Below are positions 1 through 6,374 of a stretch of 13,984 bases of DNA, piece after piece. Location: contig CANJXD010000101.1 of assembly GCA_947478535.1 (NCBI GenBank), positions 1-13,984 of the forward strand. Direction: 5' to 3'. Below the pieces are notes generated by a model, which was not told where the DNA came from, searched no databases, and saw only the letters and a program-made list of their open reading frames with translations. Numbering within the stretch: position 1 is the stretch's first letter; each line of letters opens with the position of its first letter. Position numbers and translations under genes: made by a program. This DNA comes from Acetobacteraceae bacterium (lineage in GTDB: Bacteria > Pseudomonadota > Alphaproteobacteria > Acetobacterales > Acetobacteraceae).

Positions 1-99
1 AACCCGAACCGCTTCGTCAACAAGGCCCCCGCGCCACCCCAGAAACCCACCGCCGTCTGGATCAACCCGCCTGCGCAGAAGCTGAAACTCCAAGCCTAA
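1..99 (+). CDS. C-terminal end of a probable IS transposase (partial)
   Basis: An open frame enters from the left edge and stops at TAA 97-99, giving only the last 32 residues. They are proline rich, with a core reading RFVNKAPAPPQKPTAVWINP. As far as I recall, this kind of tail (RFV..PP.PP..PTA.WINPP) ends some IS3/IS481-like transposases of Alphaproteobacteria, so a transposase C-terminus is the best guess. The catalytic DDE region lies outside the window and the family cannot be confirmed here. A sequence at 114-140 just downstream could be the terminal inverted repeat of the same element. The reading frame is certain as an open frame; the identity is moderate. Confidence 0.45.
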   Translation, partial: NPNRFVNKAPAPPQKPTAVWINPPAQKLKLQA

Positions 100-424
100 T
101 CTCGAAGACCGGCTGTCTCATTGGCGTTGACACGTTCCGCGGTGCATCCCTCAGCGCCTACTTGCGCGCTGCGATGTCTGCCATTGCCTTACCATCCTTG
201 CTCTCCATGGCCCGCATGAACGCTGTATAGCGTTCCGCAAGTAGCGATACCCGCGCCGGCTGCAGGCGGTCCCGGTGTATTTCCCGCGGCATTGTCGTCG
301 ACATCGTTCCAGCGACAGGACGTCACCTTGCGCGGGGAGTTTTGTGCCGAGATTTCGCTTGGCTTCGCGCGCTGTGCACGGCCGATGTTACCGGCGGACC
401 GCTTTTACGGAGTAGAGGTCATCC
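100..424. other. Region without an established gene between IS tail and soxG
   Basis: This 325-bp stretch separates the transposase tail from the convergent soxG stop. Its first part (114-140, starting TGTCTCATTGG and ending CGTTCCGC) could be the right end of the IS element, but the left end is not available for comparison. Positions 158-304 hold a short minus-strand ORF, listed separately. From 305 to 424 I see no convincing gene, RNA or strong terminator. The GCGGACCGC palindrome followed by TTTT near 397-410 is too small to call as the sox terminator. The region probably represents insertion-site debris. Confidence 0.5.
158..304 (-). CDS. Small hypothetical ORF or gene remnant, 48 aa
   Basis: A minus-strand frame runs from ATG 304-302 to TAG 160-158. 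An in-frame TGA at 325-323 limits it upstream, so it cannot be extended. The C-terminal half reads like an amphipathic helix pair (LLAERYTAFMRAMESKDGKA then MADIAARK*) and many codons end in G or C, which suggests real or formerly real coding sequence. No clear Shine-Dalgarno precedes the ATG. It could be an orphan small protein, or the C-terminal scrap of a larger gene cut by the neighbouring IS insertion. I do not recognise the family and assign no function. Confidence 0.25.
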   Translation of the reverse strand: MSTTMPREIHRDRLQPARVSLLAERYTAFMRAMESKDGKAMADIAARK

Positions 425-991
425 TTACGCCACCACCCGTACGCCGAACTCCGCCCCGGCAAGTTGCAGCAACTCCATCGTCTCCTCCGCCAGTGTCGCC
501 AAGCAGAACAGCTCGGCTCCCTCTGCCGTGGCACGCAGCGTCACCTGCACCGCGCCGAGCGGTGTGGTCACCACGCAGCCAGGGGAGAAGACGCGCGGGT
601 GGAGGTCCAGGCGACAGAGCCGCGCCAGCAGGTCACGCCAAGCCGGACCGGAAAGCACCATGACAACACGGCCATGCGACTGGTCCGTTAGCCTCGCCCA
701 ACTCGCCAGCGGCGCCAGGCGCCCGGCCAACGCGCCTTCGCCCTGCCAGGGCGCCATCAGCATCCAGCCGCGCGGCTGCATCCAGAGCGCGACGAGATCG
801 CCGGCCTCAGCGCTTAAACAGGCCTCAGGCAGCGTGATCCCGAGCGCCGTGGCATCCGGCATCGCCCCACCCTTCGCCATCACCTGCACCAGTTCGCGTC
901 GCGGCAGTGCTATTGTGGCCCTCGCGCCCGCCACGTCCCGCAGCATGTGTCGCAGAGCCGCTGGCAGGTGGATCGGTTCAGCCACGGACAC
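425..991 (-). CDS. soxG: Sarcosine oxidase gamma subunit
   Basis: This is the fourth gene of the soxBDAG cluster and encodes the small gamma subunit of heterotetrameric sarcosine oxidase, a non-catalytic structural subunit distantly related to the GcvT/folate-binding fold. The proposed 188-residue product has the expected size. Its order after soxA and its content (SGPAWRDLLARLC, then the VTTPLGAVQVTL strand region and a C-terminal EFGVRVV) fit the family, which is weakly conserved. I chose GTG 991-989, which overlaps the soxA stop by 14 nt and suggests translational coupling. Alternatives are GTG 985-983, or ATG 1045-1043 with a 68-nt overlap. No strong Shine-Dalgarno decides between them. 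It ends at TAA 427-425. Identity rests partly on gene order. Confidence 0.85.
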   Translation of the reverse strand: MSVAEPIHLPAALRHMLRDVAGARATIALPRRELVQVMAKGGAMPDATALGITLPEACLSAEAGDLVALWMQPRGWMLMAPWQGEGALAGRLAPLASWARLTDQSHGRVVMVLSGPAWRDLLARLCRLDLHPRVFSPGCVVTTPLGAVQVTLRATAEGAELFCLATLAEETMELLQLAGAEFGVRVVA

Positions 992-3899
992 GGGTGTTCT
1001 CAGGGTCGTAATGGTGTGGGCTGACGATGCGGACCGGCACGGCATCGTCCATCAGCGGATTCGCCGCCGTCATGGTGCTTCCCATCCGCTCCTGCCCACG
1101 GCTCAGCATCGCCAGGCCCAGCCAGCCATCCCGCGCCACCCCATGGGTTGCGCTGGTGATCCAGCCTAAGCTCGGCCCTCCTTCTCGTTCCAGGAGATGC
1201 GATCCGGCCCTGATGCGCCGTGCTGGATCGAGGGGAACGACGCCGACCAGTCCGGGCCGGTCCGGATCCGTCAGCCCAGGGCGGCCTGCCAACACACGTC
1301 CGACGAAGTCGCCCTTGCGCTTCAGCATTCGCCCGAGGCCGAGATCATGTGCCGTGGTCTGGCCGTTCAGCTCCGCCCCCGCCACATGCCCCTTCTCGAC
1401 CCGCAACAGGCCGACCGCTTCAATCCCATAGGGCTGGGCGCCGGCATCGACCAGCGCCTGCCAGACATGCTCGGCATAACCGGCCGGCACTGCGATCTCA
1501 TAGGCACGCTCACCGCTGAAGGAGATGCGGAACAGCCGCGCCGGCGCCCCTGCCGCGCGGCATTCGGCGACGGCCATGAAAGGAAAGGCGGCGTCGGTGA
1601 TCTCGACGCCATCGACGATGCGGGCCAGCACCTCCCGCGATCGCGGGCCGGCCACGGACATGGCCGCCCATTGGTCGGTGACCGTGACGAGCGAGACGTC
1701 GAACGCCGGCCATACCGTCTGGAGATGGAATTCCAGATGCTGCATCACGGCTGCCGCCTGGGTCGTCGTCGTCGTCATCAGGTAGTGGTCGCGCCCGAGC
1801 CGGCTGACCGTGCCGTCATCGAAGACGATCCCGTCCTCCCGCAGCATCAGGCCGTAGCGCGCACGGCCGATGACGAGGGTGGACATGGTATTGGCATAGA
1901 TGCGGTCGAGAAAATCCGCCGCATCCGGCCCGCGCAGCTCGATCTTGCCGAGAGTGCTGACATCGCAGACGCCGACATCCTGGCGCACCACCCGCGCTTC
2001 CCGTCGCACGCTGGCCCACGCATCAGCGTCCCCCGGCTTCGGGTAATAGGCCGGGCGCTTCCAGACGCCCGCGTCAAGCCATGCCGCGCCCGCCCGTTCA
2101 TGCCAGCGATGCAAGGCGGTGCGGCGTGTTGGCGCGAAGTGCCGACCCGCGTGCGCGCCCGCTACGGCGCCCCAGCCGGCGGGCGCGTAGAAGGGCCGCA
2201 TGCGCGGGAGGCCGACTTGCGCCAGCTTCTCGCCCCGCGCCTCGGCCAGCACCGCCGCGCCGACGATGCCGCCAGTCTTGCCCTGGTCGGTGCCCATGGC
2301 ATGGGTCGTGTAGCGCTTGGCCAGCTCGATATGGCTGTAGCCCTCGCGACAGGCGAGGCGGATGTCCTCCGCCGTCACGTCATCCTGCAGGTCCACGAAG
2401 GCCTTGCCGCGTGCCCTGACCTCGTGCAGCGGGTATGGCGCATGGCTCGCAGCCGGGCCATCCGGCAGCGTGAAATCGATGCGGCGCGCGAAGCCCGCGG
2501 CCTGCGCGGCGTCGGCGCCGGCCTGCGCTCCGTCCGCCGCTGCCGCCGCAATGCCGTTTATGCCGCGGCAGGCCCCGGCGCTGCGCGTGCCGGGCGCCGC
2601 GCCATCGGGCAAGAAGGTGTGCAGCAACGCGTCGAAGCGCAGCGCCGTGCCCGCCATGGAGGCGAGATGCACCGCAGGGTTCCACCCGCCGGAGAGCAGA
2701 AGCAGATCCGCCGCGTGCGCATTGCCTCGCCCCGCCGCGCCGAGTCGCCGGATCCCGACGCCGGTGATCCGCAGCCGGCCGGTCGTTCCGCAGACTTCGC
2801 TCCGCGCCTCGACGCGGAAGCCGGCCCGGCGGGCCTGCGCCATGGCGGGGCTGTCCTCCCGCGGGTCGACGATGGCGCTGATGCGCGCGCCGGCGTCGGC
2901 CAGCGCGAAGGCGGCGTCGTAGGCTGCATCGTTGGTGGCGAAAAGCACCACAGCGTCGCCCGCCCGCACCGCCCATCGCCGCATATAGGCCAGCCCCGCG
3001 CCGGCCAGCATCACGCCCGGCCGGTCGTTTCCGGGAAAGGCGATCAGCCGCTCATGAGCGCCGGCGGCGAAGACGGCCTCCGCGGCGTGGATGGCGTGGA
3101 AACGCTGGCGGGGCAGGGAGGCGGGCGGCTCCGCCAGATGGTCCGCGACGCGTTCCACCGCAGCGAAATGGTTGCCCTCATAGGCAGCCAGCACCGTGGT
3201 CCGAGGCAGCAGGCGGATCTCAGCCGTCGCGGCGATCGCGGCCAGCATCTCCCGGCGCCAGGCCTCGTGGCCGGGCTCCAACAGAAGTCCGCCGCCGAAC
3301 AGCGGCTCCTGTTCCGCCAGGATCACGCGGGCACCTGCCGCGGCGGCGGCGCGCGCCGCCGCAAGCCCCGCGGCGCCGCTGCCGACGACGAGCACGTCGC
3401 AATGCGCGTTCAGATGCTCGTAGCGGTCGGGATCGGGGCGCATCGCTGCACGGCCGAGGCCGGCGGCGCGACGGATTAGCGGCTCATACAGCTTCTCCCA
3501 GAAGGCGGGCGGCCACATGAAGGTCTTGTAGTAGAAGCCTGCGCCGATGAAGGGCGAGACAAGTCCGTTCACCGCAAGCGCATCGAAGGCGAGCGAACCG
3601 AGACGGTTCTGGCTGCTCGCCTCCAGCCCATCGAACAGTTCGGTCACCGTTGCGCGCGTATTCGGCTCCCGCCGCGCGCCGGCGCGCAGTTCCACCAGCG
3701 CGTTCGGCTCCTCCACGCCGGCGGTGAAGACGCCGCGCGGGCGATGATACTTGAAGGACCGCCCGACCAGATGGATGCCGTTGGCGAGCAGCGCGCTGGC
3801 CAGCGTATCGCCGGCGAACCCCGAGAGTTGCCGGCCGTCGAAGGTGAAGCGCAGCGGCGTGGCGCGATCCAGATGGCCGCCGGCGGGAAGGCGCGTCAT
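978..3899 (-). CDS. soxA: Sarcosine oxidase alpha subunit
   Basis: This large subunit (973 aa, the usual length) carries the NAD+ site and the tetrahydrofolate site, where the methyl group released from sarcosine becomes 5,10-methylene-THF. Residues about 15-75 form the N-terminal HcnA-like 2Fe-2S-fold domain without cluster cysteines (GDTLASALLANG, RSFKYHRPRGVF). A dinucleotide-binding Rossmann motif GSGAAG lies at about 173-178, followed by E197 and FGG at 201. The central part contains LLSGGWNPAVHL (~401-412) and the conserved KRYTTHAMGTDQGKTGG stretch (~528-544). Residues ~585-970 are a GcvT/aminomethyltransferase-like folate domain (DVSTLGKIELRGPDAADFLD). The ATG at 3899-3897 overlaps the soxD TGA as ATGA, so an upstream in-frame extension is rejected. 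The gene ends at TGA 980-978, inside soxG. Confidence 0.96.
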   Translation of the reverse strand: MTRLPAGGHLDRATPLRFTFDGRQLSGFAGDTLASALLANGIHLVGRSFKYHRPRGVFTAGVEEPNALVELRAGARREPNTRATVTELFDGLEASSQNRLGSLAFDALAVNGLVSPFIGAGFYYKTFMWPPAFWEKLYEPLIRRAAGLGRAAMRPDPDRYEHLNAHCDVLVVGSGAAGLAAARAAAAAGARVILAEQEPLFGGGLLLEPGHEAWRREMLAAIAATAEIRLLPRTTVLAAYEGNHFAAVERVADHLAEPPASLPRQRFHAIHAAEAVFAAGAHERLIAFPGNDRPGVMLAGAGLAYMRRWAVRAGDAVVLFATNDAAYDAAFALADAGARISAIVDPREDSPAMAQARRAGFRVEARSEVCGTTGRLRITGVGIRRLGAAGRGNAHAADLLLLSGGWNPAVHLASMAGTALRFDALLHTFLPDGAAPGTRSAGACRGINGIAAAAADGAQAGADAAQAAGFARRIDFTLPDGPAASHAPYPLHEVRARGKAFVDLQDDVTAEDIRLACREGYSHIELAKRYTTHAMGTDQGKTGGIVGAAVLAEARGEKLAQVGLPRMRPFYAPAGWGAVAGAHAGRHFAPTRRTALHRWHERAGAAWLDAGVWKRPAYYPKPGDADAWASVRREARVVRQDVGVCDVSTLGKIELRGPDAADFLDRIYANTMSTLVIGRARYGLMLREDGIVFDDGTVSRLGRDHYLMTTTTTQAAAVMQHLEFHLQTVWPAFDVSLVTVTDQWAAMSVAGPRSREVLARIVDGVEITDAAFPFMAVAECRAAGAPARLFRISFSGERAYEIAVPAGYAEHVWQALVDAGAQPYGIEAVGLLRVEKGHVAGAELNGQTTAHDLGLGRMLKRKGDFVGRVLAGRPGLTDPDRPGLVGVVPLDPARRIRAGSHLLEREGGPSLGWITSATHGVARDGWLGLAMLSRGQERMGSTMTAANPLMDDAVPVRIVSPHHYDPENTRVRG

Positions 3900-4165
3900 T
3901 CGACCGGGGCCGCCACGGCATCGCCGGGCAGCGCCACCTGGCGGACCTCGTGCGTCACGGTATGGCGCAGCACCCGCAGCCATTGCCGGCAGGCGCCATG
4001 CTGCCACCATTCCAGGTGCCATCCGCGCGGATTGGCGCGCATGTAGACGTAGTCGTGGAAGGGATCGATCCCGGCCTCGGGGCCGGGCCGCGTCACCGTC
4101 GCGTCGCCGCGATAGGTGAACTCACCCTCCTCGCGCAGGCCGCAATGCGGGCACGGAATGCGCAT
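3896..4165 (-). CDS. soxD: Sarcosine oxidase delta subunit
   Basis: An 89-residue zinc-binding subunit of heterotetrameric sarcosine oxidase. The start ATG 4165-4163 lies 2 nt after the soxB stop, and the TGA overlaps the soxA ATG by 4 nt, so translation is tightly coupled. The N-terminus has the CPHC zinc ribbon half-site (Cys5, Cys8), followed by EEGEFTYRGDATVTRP and the family signature YMRANPRGWHLEWW. The second half-site is His56 and Cys59 (WWQHGACRQW). As I recall, characterised SoxD proteins have three residues between this His and Cys; here there are two, so the site may be slightly rearranged. A longer frame that starts inside soxB is a fusion artefact of the ORF and is not used. Confidence 0.95.
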   Translation of the reverse strand: MRIPCPHCGLREEGEFTYRGDATVTRPGPEAGIDPFHDYVYMRANPRGWHLEWWQHGACRQWLRVLRHTVTHEVRQVALPGDAVAAPVE

Positions 4166-4167
4166 GG

Positions 4168-5421
4168 CTACTGCAGCCAGCCGAACGGGCCGCTGCCGCG
4201 TTCGTCGAGCATGCGTCCCTCCCGGAAGCGATCGAGCGTGAAATGCGCGTTCAGCGGATGCGCCTCGCCCTTGGCGATGGTCCACGCATGGCACCAGCCT
4301 GAACCGGGCGTCGCCTTGAAGCCGCCATAACACCAGCCGCCCGTCATGGTCAGGCCGTCGACGGGCGTGTTGCAGATGAAGGGACTGCCATCGGGTGTCA
4401 TGTCGTTCACGCCCGCCCAGGAGCGGAGGATGCGCAGCCTTCCGAGCGAGGGCATCAGCGTCATCCCGGCCGCCATCACATGCTCCACCGTCGCCATGGT
4501 GCCGCGCTGCGCATAGGAGTTGTAGCCATCCAGCGCGCCGCCGAACACCAGGCCGCCCTTGTCGGACTGGCTGATGTAGAAATGCCCGACGCCGAAGGAG
4601 ATCACGCCGTCGATCATCGGCTTGACGCTCTCGCTGACGAAGGCCTGGAGCAGGTGGCTCTCGATCGGCACCTCGAATCCCGCCATGCGTGCCAGCACGC
4701 TCGTGTGGCCTGCCACCGCGAGGCCGACCTTCGGCGCCGCGATCTCTCCCCGCGTCGTGCGGACGCCGCGGACCGCGCCGCCTTCGACGATGATGCCGGT
4801 GACCTCGCATCCCTCGATGATGTCGACGCCGCGCGCATCCGCGGCGTGGGCGAAGCCCCAGGCGACGGCATCGTGCCGGGCCGTGCCGCCGCGCCGTTGC
4901 AGCAGGCCGCCGAGTACGGGGAAGCGCGGATTGTCGATGTCGATCAGCGGGCAGAAGGCCGCGACGCCGTCGCGATCCAGGATCTCCGCATCGATCCCCG
5001 ACAGGCGCATGGAATTGCCGCGCCGCAGCGCCGCGTTCCGCCCGGCATCGTTGTGGAACAGGTTGAGAGCGCCGCGCTGGCTCATCATCACGTTGAAGCC
5101 GAGCGACGCCTCGAGGCCTTCCCAGAGTTTGAGCGAATGCTCGTAGAAGAGGTTGTTCTGCGGCAGCAGGTAATTGCTGCGCACGATGGTGGTGTTGCGC
5201 CCGGTGTTGCCCTGCCCGATCGGCCCCTTCTCCAGCACCGCGACATTGCTGATCCCGTGCTGGCTGGCGAGATAGAAAGCGGTGGCGAGGCCGTGGCCGC
5301 CGCCACCCACGATGATGACGTCGTAGGAAGGCTTCGGCGCCGCCTTCCGCCATGCCGGTTTCCAGCCGCGATTGCCGGTGAGGCCCTCAGTGACCACCTT
5401 GAGGCCGGAGTAGCGCTGCAT
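4168..5421 (-). CDS. soxB: Sarcosine oxidase beta subunit
   Basis: The catalytic flavin subunit (417 aa, standard length) oxidises sarcosine (N-methylglycine) to glycine with O2 as final acceptor, giving H2O2 and a C1 unit passed to folate on SoxA. It begins MQRYSGLKV, typical of SoxB, and has the DAO-fold Rossmann motif VGGGGHG near residues 38-44, then EKGPIGQGNTGRNTTIVRSN. His183 in GGTARHDAVAWGFA is the likely covalent FMN attachment residue. Lys369 in GGFKATPGSG matches the conserved C-terminal flavin-site lysine. The ATG 5421-5419 was preferred over an upstream in-frame ATG at 5532 because it restores the family N-terminus. A GGAG lies about 13 nt upstream, a weak spacing. First gene of the sox operon, divergent from the regulator. 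Confidence 0.96.
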   Translation of the reverse strand: MQRYSGLKVVTEGLTGNRGWKPAWRKAAPKPSYDVIIVGGGGHGLATAFYLASQHGISNVAVLEKGPIGQGNTGRNTTIVRSNYLLPQNNLFYEHSLKLWEGLEASLGFNVMMSQRGALNLFHNDAGRNAALRRGNSMRLSGIDAEILDRDGVAAFCPLIDIDNPRFPVLGGLLQRRGGTARHDAVAWGFAHAADARGVDIIEGCEVTGIIVEGGAVRGVRTTRGEIAAPKVGLAVAGHTSVLARMAGFEVPIESHLLQAFVSESVKPMIDGVISFGVGHFYISQSDKGGLVFGGALDGYNSYAQRGTMATVEHVMAAGMTLMPSLGRLRILRSWAGVNDMTPDGSPFICNTPVDGLTMTGGWCYGGFKATPGSGWCHAWTIAKGEAHPLNAHFTLDRFREGRMLDERGSGPFGWLQ

Positions 5422-5446
5422 CAGACCGGACCGTCTCCGCCGCAAT

Positions 5447-5483
5447 CCATGCAGGCAGTAAACAGCCAATACGGCCCGCATGG
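5447..5483 (-). promoter_or_regulatory. Inverted repeat / stem-loop in the soxB leader
   Basis: CCATGCAGGC at 5447-5456 and GCCCGCATGG at 5474-5483 are inverted copies with a 17-nt spacer. On DNA there is one mismatch. In RNA read from the minus strand the mismatch becomes a G-U wobble, so a 10-bp stem can form in the soxB leader, while the plus-strand RNA would have an A-C mismatch. The stem ends about 25 nt before the soxB ATG, just ahead of its weak Shine-Dalgarno. It may affect mRNA stability or initiation, or serve as a DNA operator half-site pair. It matches no riboswitch I know. Confidence 0.35.
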
Positions 5484-5554
5484 CAAGTCCGGTTCGACAG
5501 CGATCTCGATGCGTGCGGCGCTGCCGCGACATCCATTCACCAGATTTTTTCCAA

Positions 5555-5560
5555 TTGACA
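5555..5560 (+). promoter_or_regulatory. Candidate -35 box for the gntR-hyu-dpp operon
   Basis: A perfect TTGACA at 5555-5560 lies 48 nt before the gntR GTG in an AT-richer patch of the divergent spacer. At 17-nt spacing the -10 position (5578-5583, CAGCAT) is poor, so the promoter is either weak or activator-assisted, or the true -10 is elsewhere. The adjoining palindrome at 5562-5575 would sit in the spacer between -35 and -10, a classic repressor position. Confidence 0.35.
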
Positions 5561-5561
5561 T

Positions 5562-5575
5562 GTTGTTATGACAAC
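5562..5575. promoter_or_regulatory. Candidate GntR-family operator
   Basis: GTTGT-TATG-ACAAC is a perfect 5-bp inverted repeat around a 4-bp centre. Its core TTGTTATGACAA fits the GntR-type TNGT(n)ACNA pattern and is close to the HutC-type GTNTANAC consensus. It sits between the divergently transcribed soxB and gntR, directly after TTGACA, so one site could govern both operons. Binding by the adjacent regulator is inferred from position and family habit. Confidence 0.5.
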
Positions 5576-5596
5576 CACAGCATCGAGCGGAACCGT

Positions 5597-5602
5597 GGGA
5601 GG
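5597..5602 (+). promoter_or_regulatory. Shine-Dalgarno fixing the gntR GTG start
   Basis: GGGAGG ends 6 nt before GTG 5609. It selects this start over the much longer upstream frame from 5480, which would run back across the promoter and operator region. Confidence 0.6.
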
Positions 5603-5608
5603 CTTGCC

Positions 5609-6361
5609 GTGCTGCTCGAAGCGGGGCCTGTTCCGCTCTATTCCCAGATCCAACGATTTCTGCGCGAGCAGATTTCCGCCGGTACCTTGCTGCCCGGCGC
5701 GGCGCTGCCGACGGAGGCGGAACTCTGCGGTCGCTTCGGCGTCAGCCGCATCACCATCGGCAAGGCGCTGAGCGGCCTGGCCGCCAACGGTCTCGTCGTG
5801 CGCCAGCGCGGGCGCGGCACCTTCGTCGCGGACGAACCCGCGGCGGGGAAGACGGTGCGGCTGATCGGCGCTCTGGACGACGCGCTGGCACCCGTCCGCG
5901 GCCTCACCCGGGAGTTGCTTGCGCGCCGCCGGCTGGCGCCACCGCAGAACGTCGCGCGCCTGCTCAGGCCGCGCGGGCCGCGGGCCGGCCCCGACCGCGT
6001 CCTGATGCTCGAAAGCCTCTACAGCGCCGCCGAGGGCCCCTATACGCTAACCCGCGTCTACCTGCCGCTTGATGTCGCCGCCCAAATCAATCCCGCCATG
6101 CTCGACGACCCGCGGCCGGTGATCGACCTGGTACAGGAAGCGCTCGGCGCGCGCGTGACGCGTGCGGAGCAATCCGTCCATCCAGACATCGCCCATCCGC
6201 GGCTGGCCAGGCTGCTCGGCATCCGGCGCGGCGCGGCGGTGCTGCGCGTGGCGCGCACTTTCGTGCTGGCTGGCTGCGGGCCGGTGCAGGTCGGCATCGG
6301 CTGGTACCACCCGCAGCGCTACCACTATGCCGTTCAACTGCTGCCGAACTCCCATGGCTGA
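5609..6361 (+). CDS. GntR-family regulator, HutC/UTRA subfamily
   Basis: A 250-residue transcription factor with a winged helix-turn-helix at about residues 8-76: PLYSQIQRFLREQI, then LPTEAELCGRFGVSRITIGK as recognition region, and the wing RQRGRGTFV. A UTRA ligand-binding domain follows at ~90-245, containing the typical R-VYLPLDVA and the C-terminal VGIGWYHPQRYHYAVQL. Family members commonly bind small metabolites of the pathway they control and usually repress. Start GTG 5609 is chosen because of the GGGAGG Shine-Dalgarno 6 nt away and the family N-terminus. It is the first gene of the hyu-dpp operon, 13 nt before the preferred hyuA start, and diverges from soxB. It most likely senses the imported amide, hydantoin or sarcosine and controls both directions through the palindrome at 5562-5575; this is an inference. 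Confidence 0.92.
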   Translation: MLLEAGPVPLYSQIQRFLREQISAGTLLPGAALPTEAELCGRFGVSRITIGKALSGLAANGLVVRQRGRGTFVADEPAAGKTVRLIGALDDALAPVRGLTRELLARRRLAPPQNVARLLRPRGPRAGPDRVLMLESLYSAAEGPYTLTRVYLPLDVAAQINPAMLDDPRPVIDLVQEALGARVTRAEQSVHPDIAHPRLARLLGIRRGAAVLRVARTFVLAGCGPVQVGIGWYHPQRYHYAVQLLPNSHG

Positions 6362-6364
6362 GCT

Positions 6365-6369
6365 AGGAG
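6365..6369 (+). promoter_or_regulatory. Shine-Dalgarno supporting the hyuA GTG start
   Basis: AGGAG lies 5 nt before GTG 6375, whereas the alternative ATG 6354 has no such motif upstream and overlaps the gntR end by 8 nt. Confidence 0.5.
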
Positions 6370-6374
6370 CGACC

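Noticed and set aside
397..410. GCGGACCGC palindrome followed by TTTT as a terminator near the sox operon end
   Set aside because: It leaves a single-base loop, which cannot form a stable hairpin, and the T-run is on the wrong strand for soxG transcription.
1197..3479. 760-codon plus-strand open frame antisense to soxA
   Set aside because: It is opposite a clear SoxA protein in GC-rich DNA, where stop codons are rare. The translation is arginine/proline/alanine rich with no recognisable domain.
3900..4022. Longer soxA starting at ATG 4022
   Set aside because: The extra 41 residues are soxD read in another frame and resemble nothing in SoxA. The ATGA overlap at 3899 and the family N-terminus support the shorter form.
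5422..5554. Glycine riboswitch or other known riboswitch upstream of soxB
   Set aside because: A glycine-sensing leader would make sense for sarcosine oxidase, but none of the conserved glycine-aptamer sequence blocks is recognisable. Only the simple stem-loop at 5447-5483 is present.
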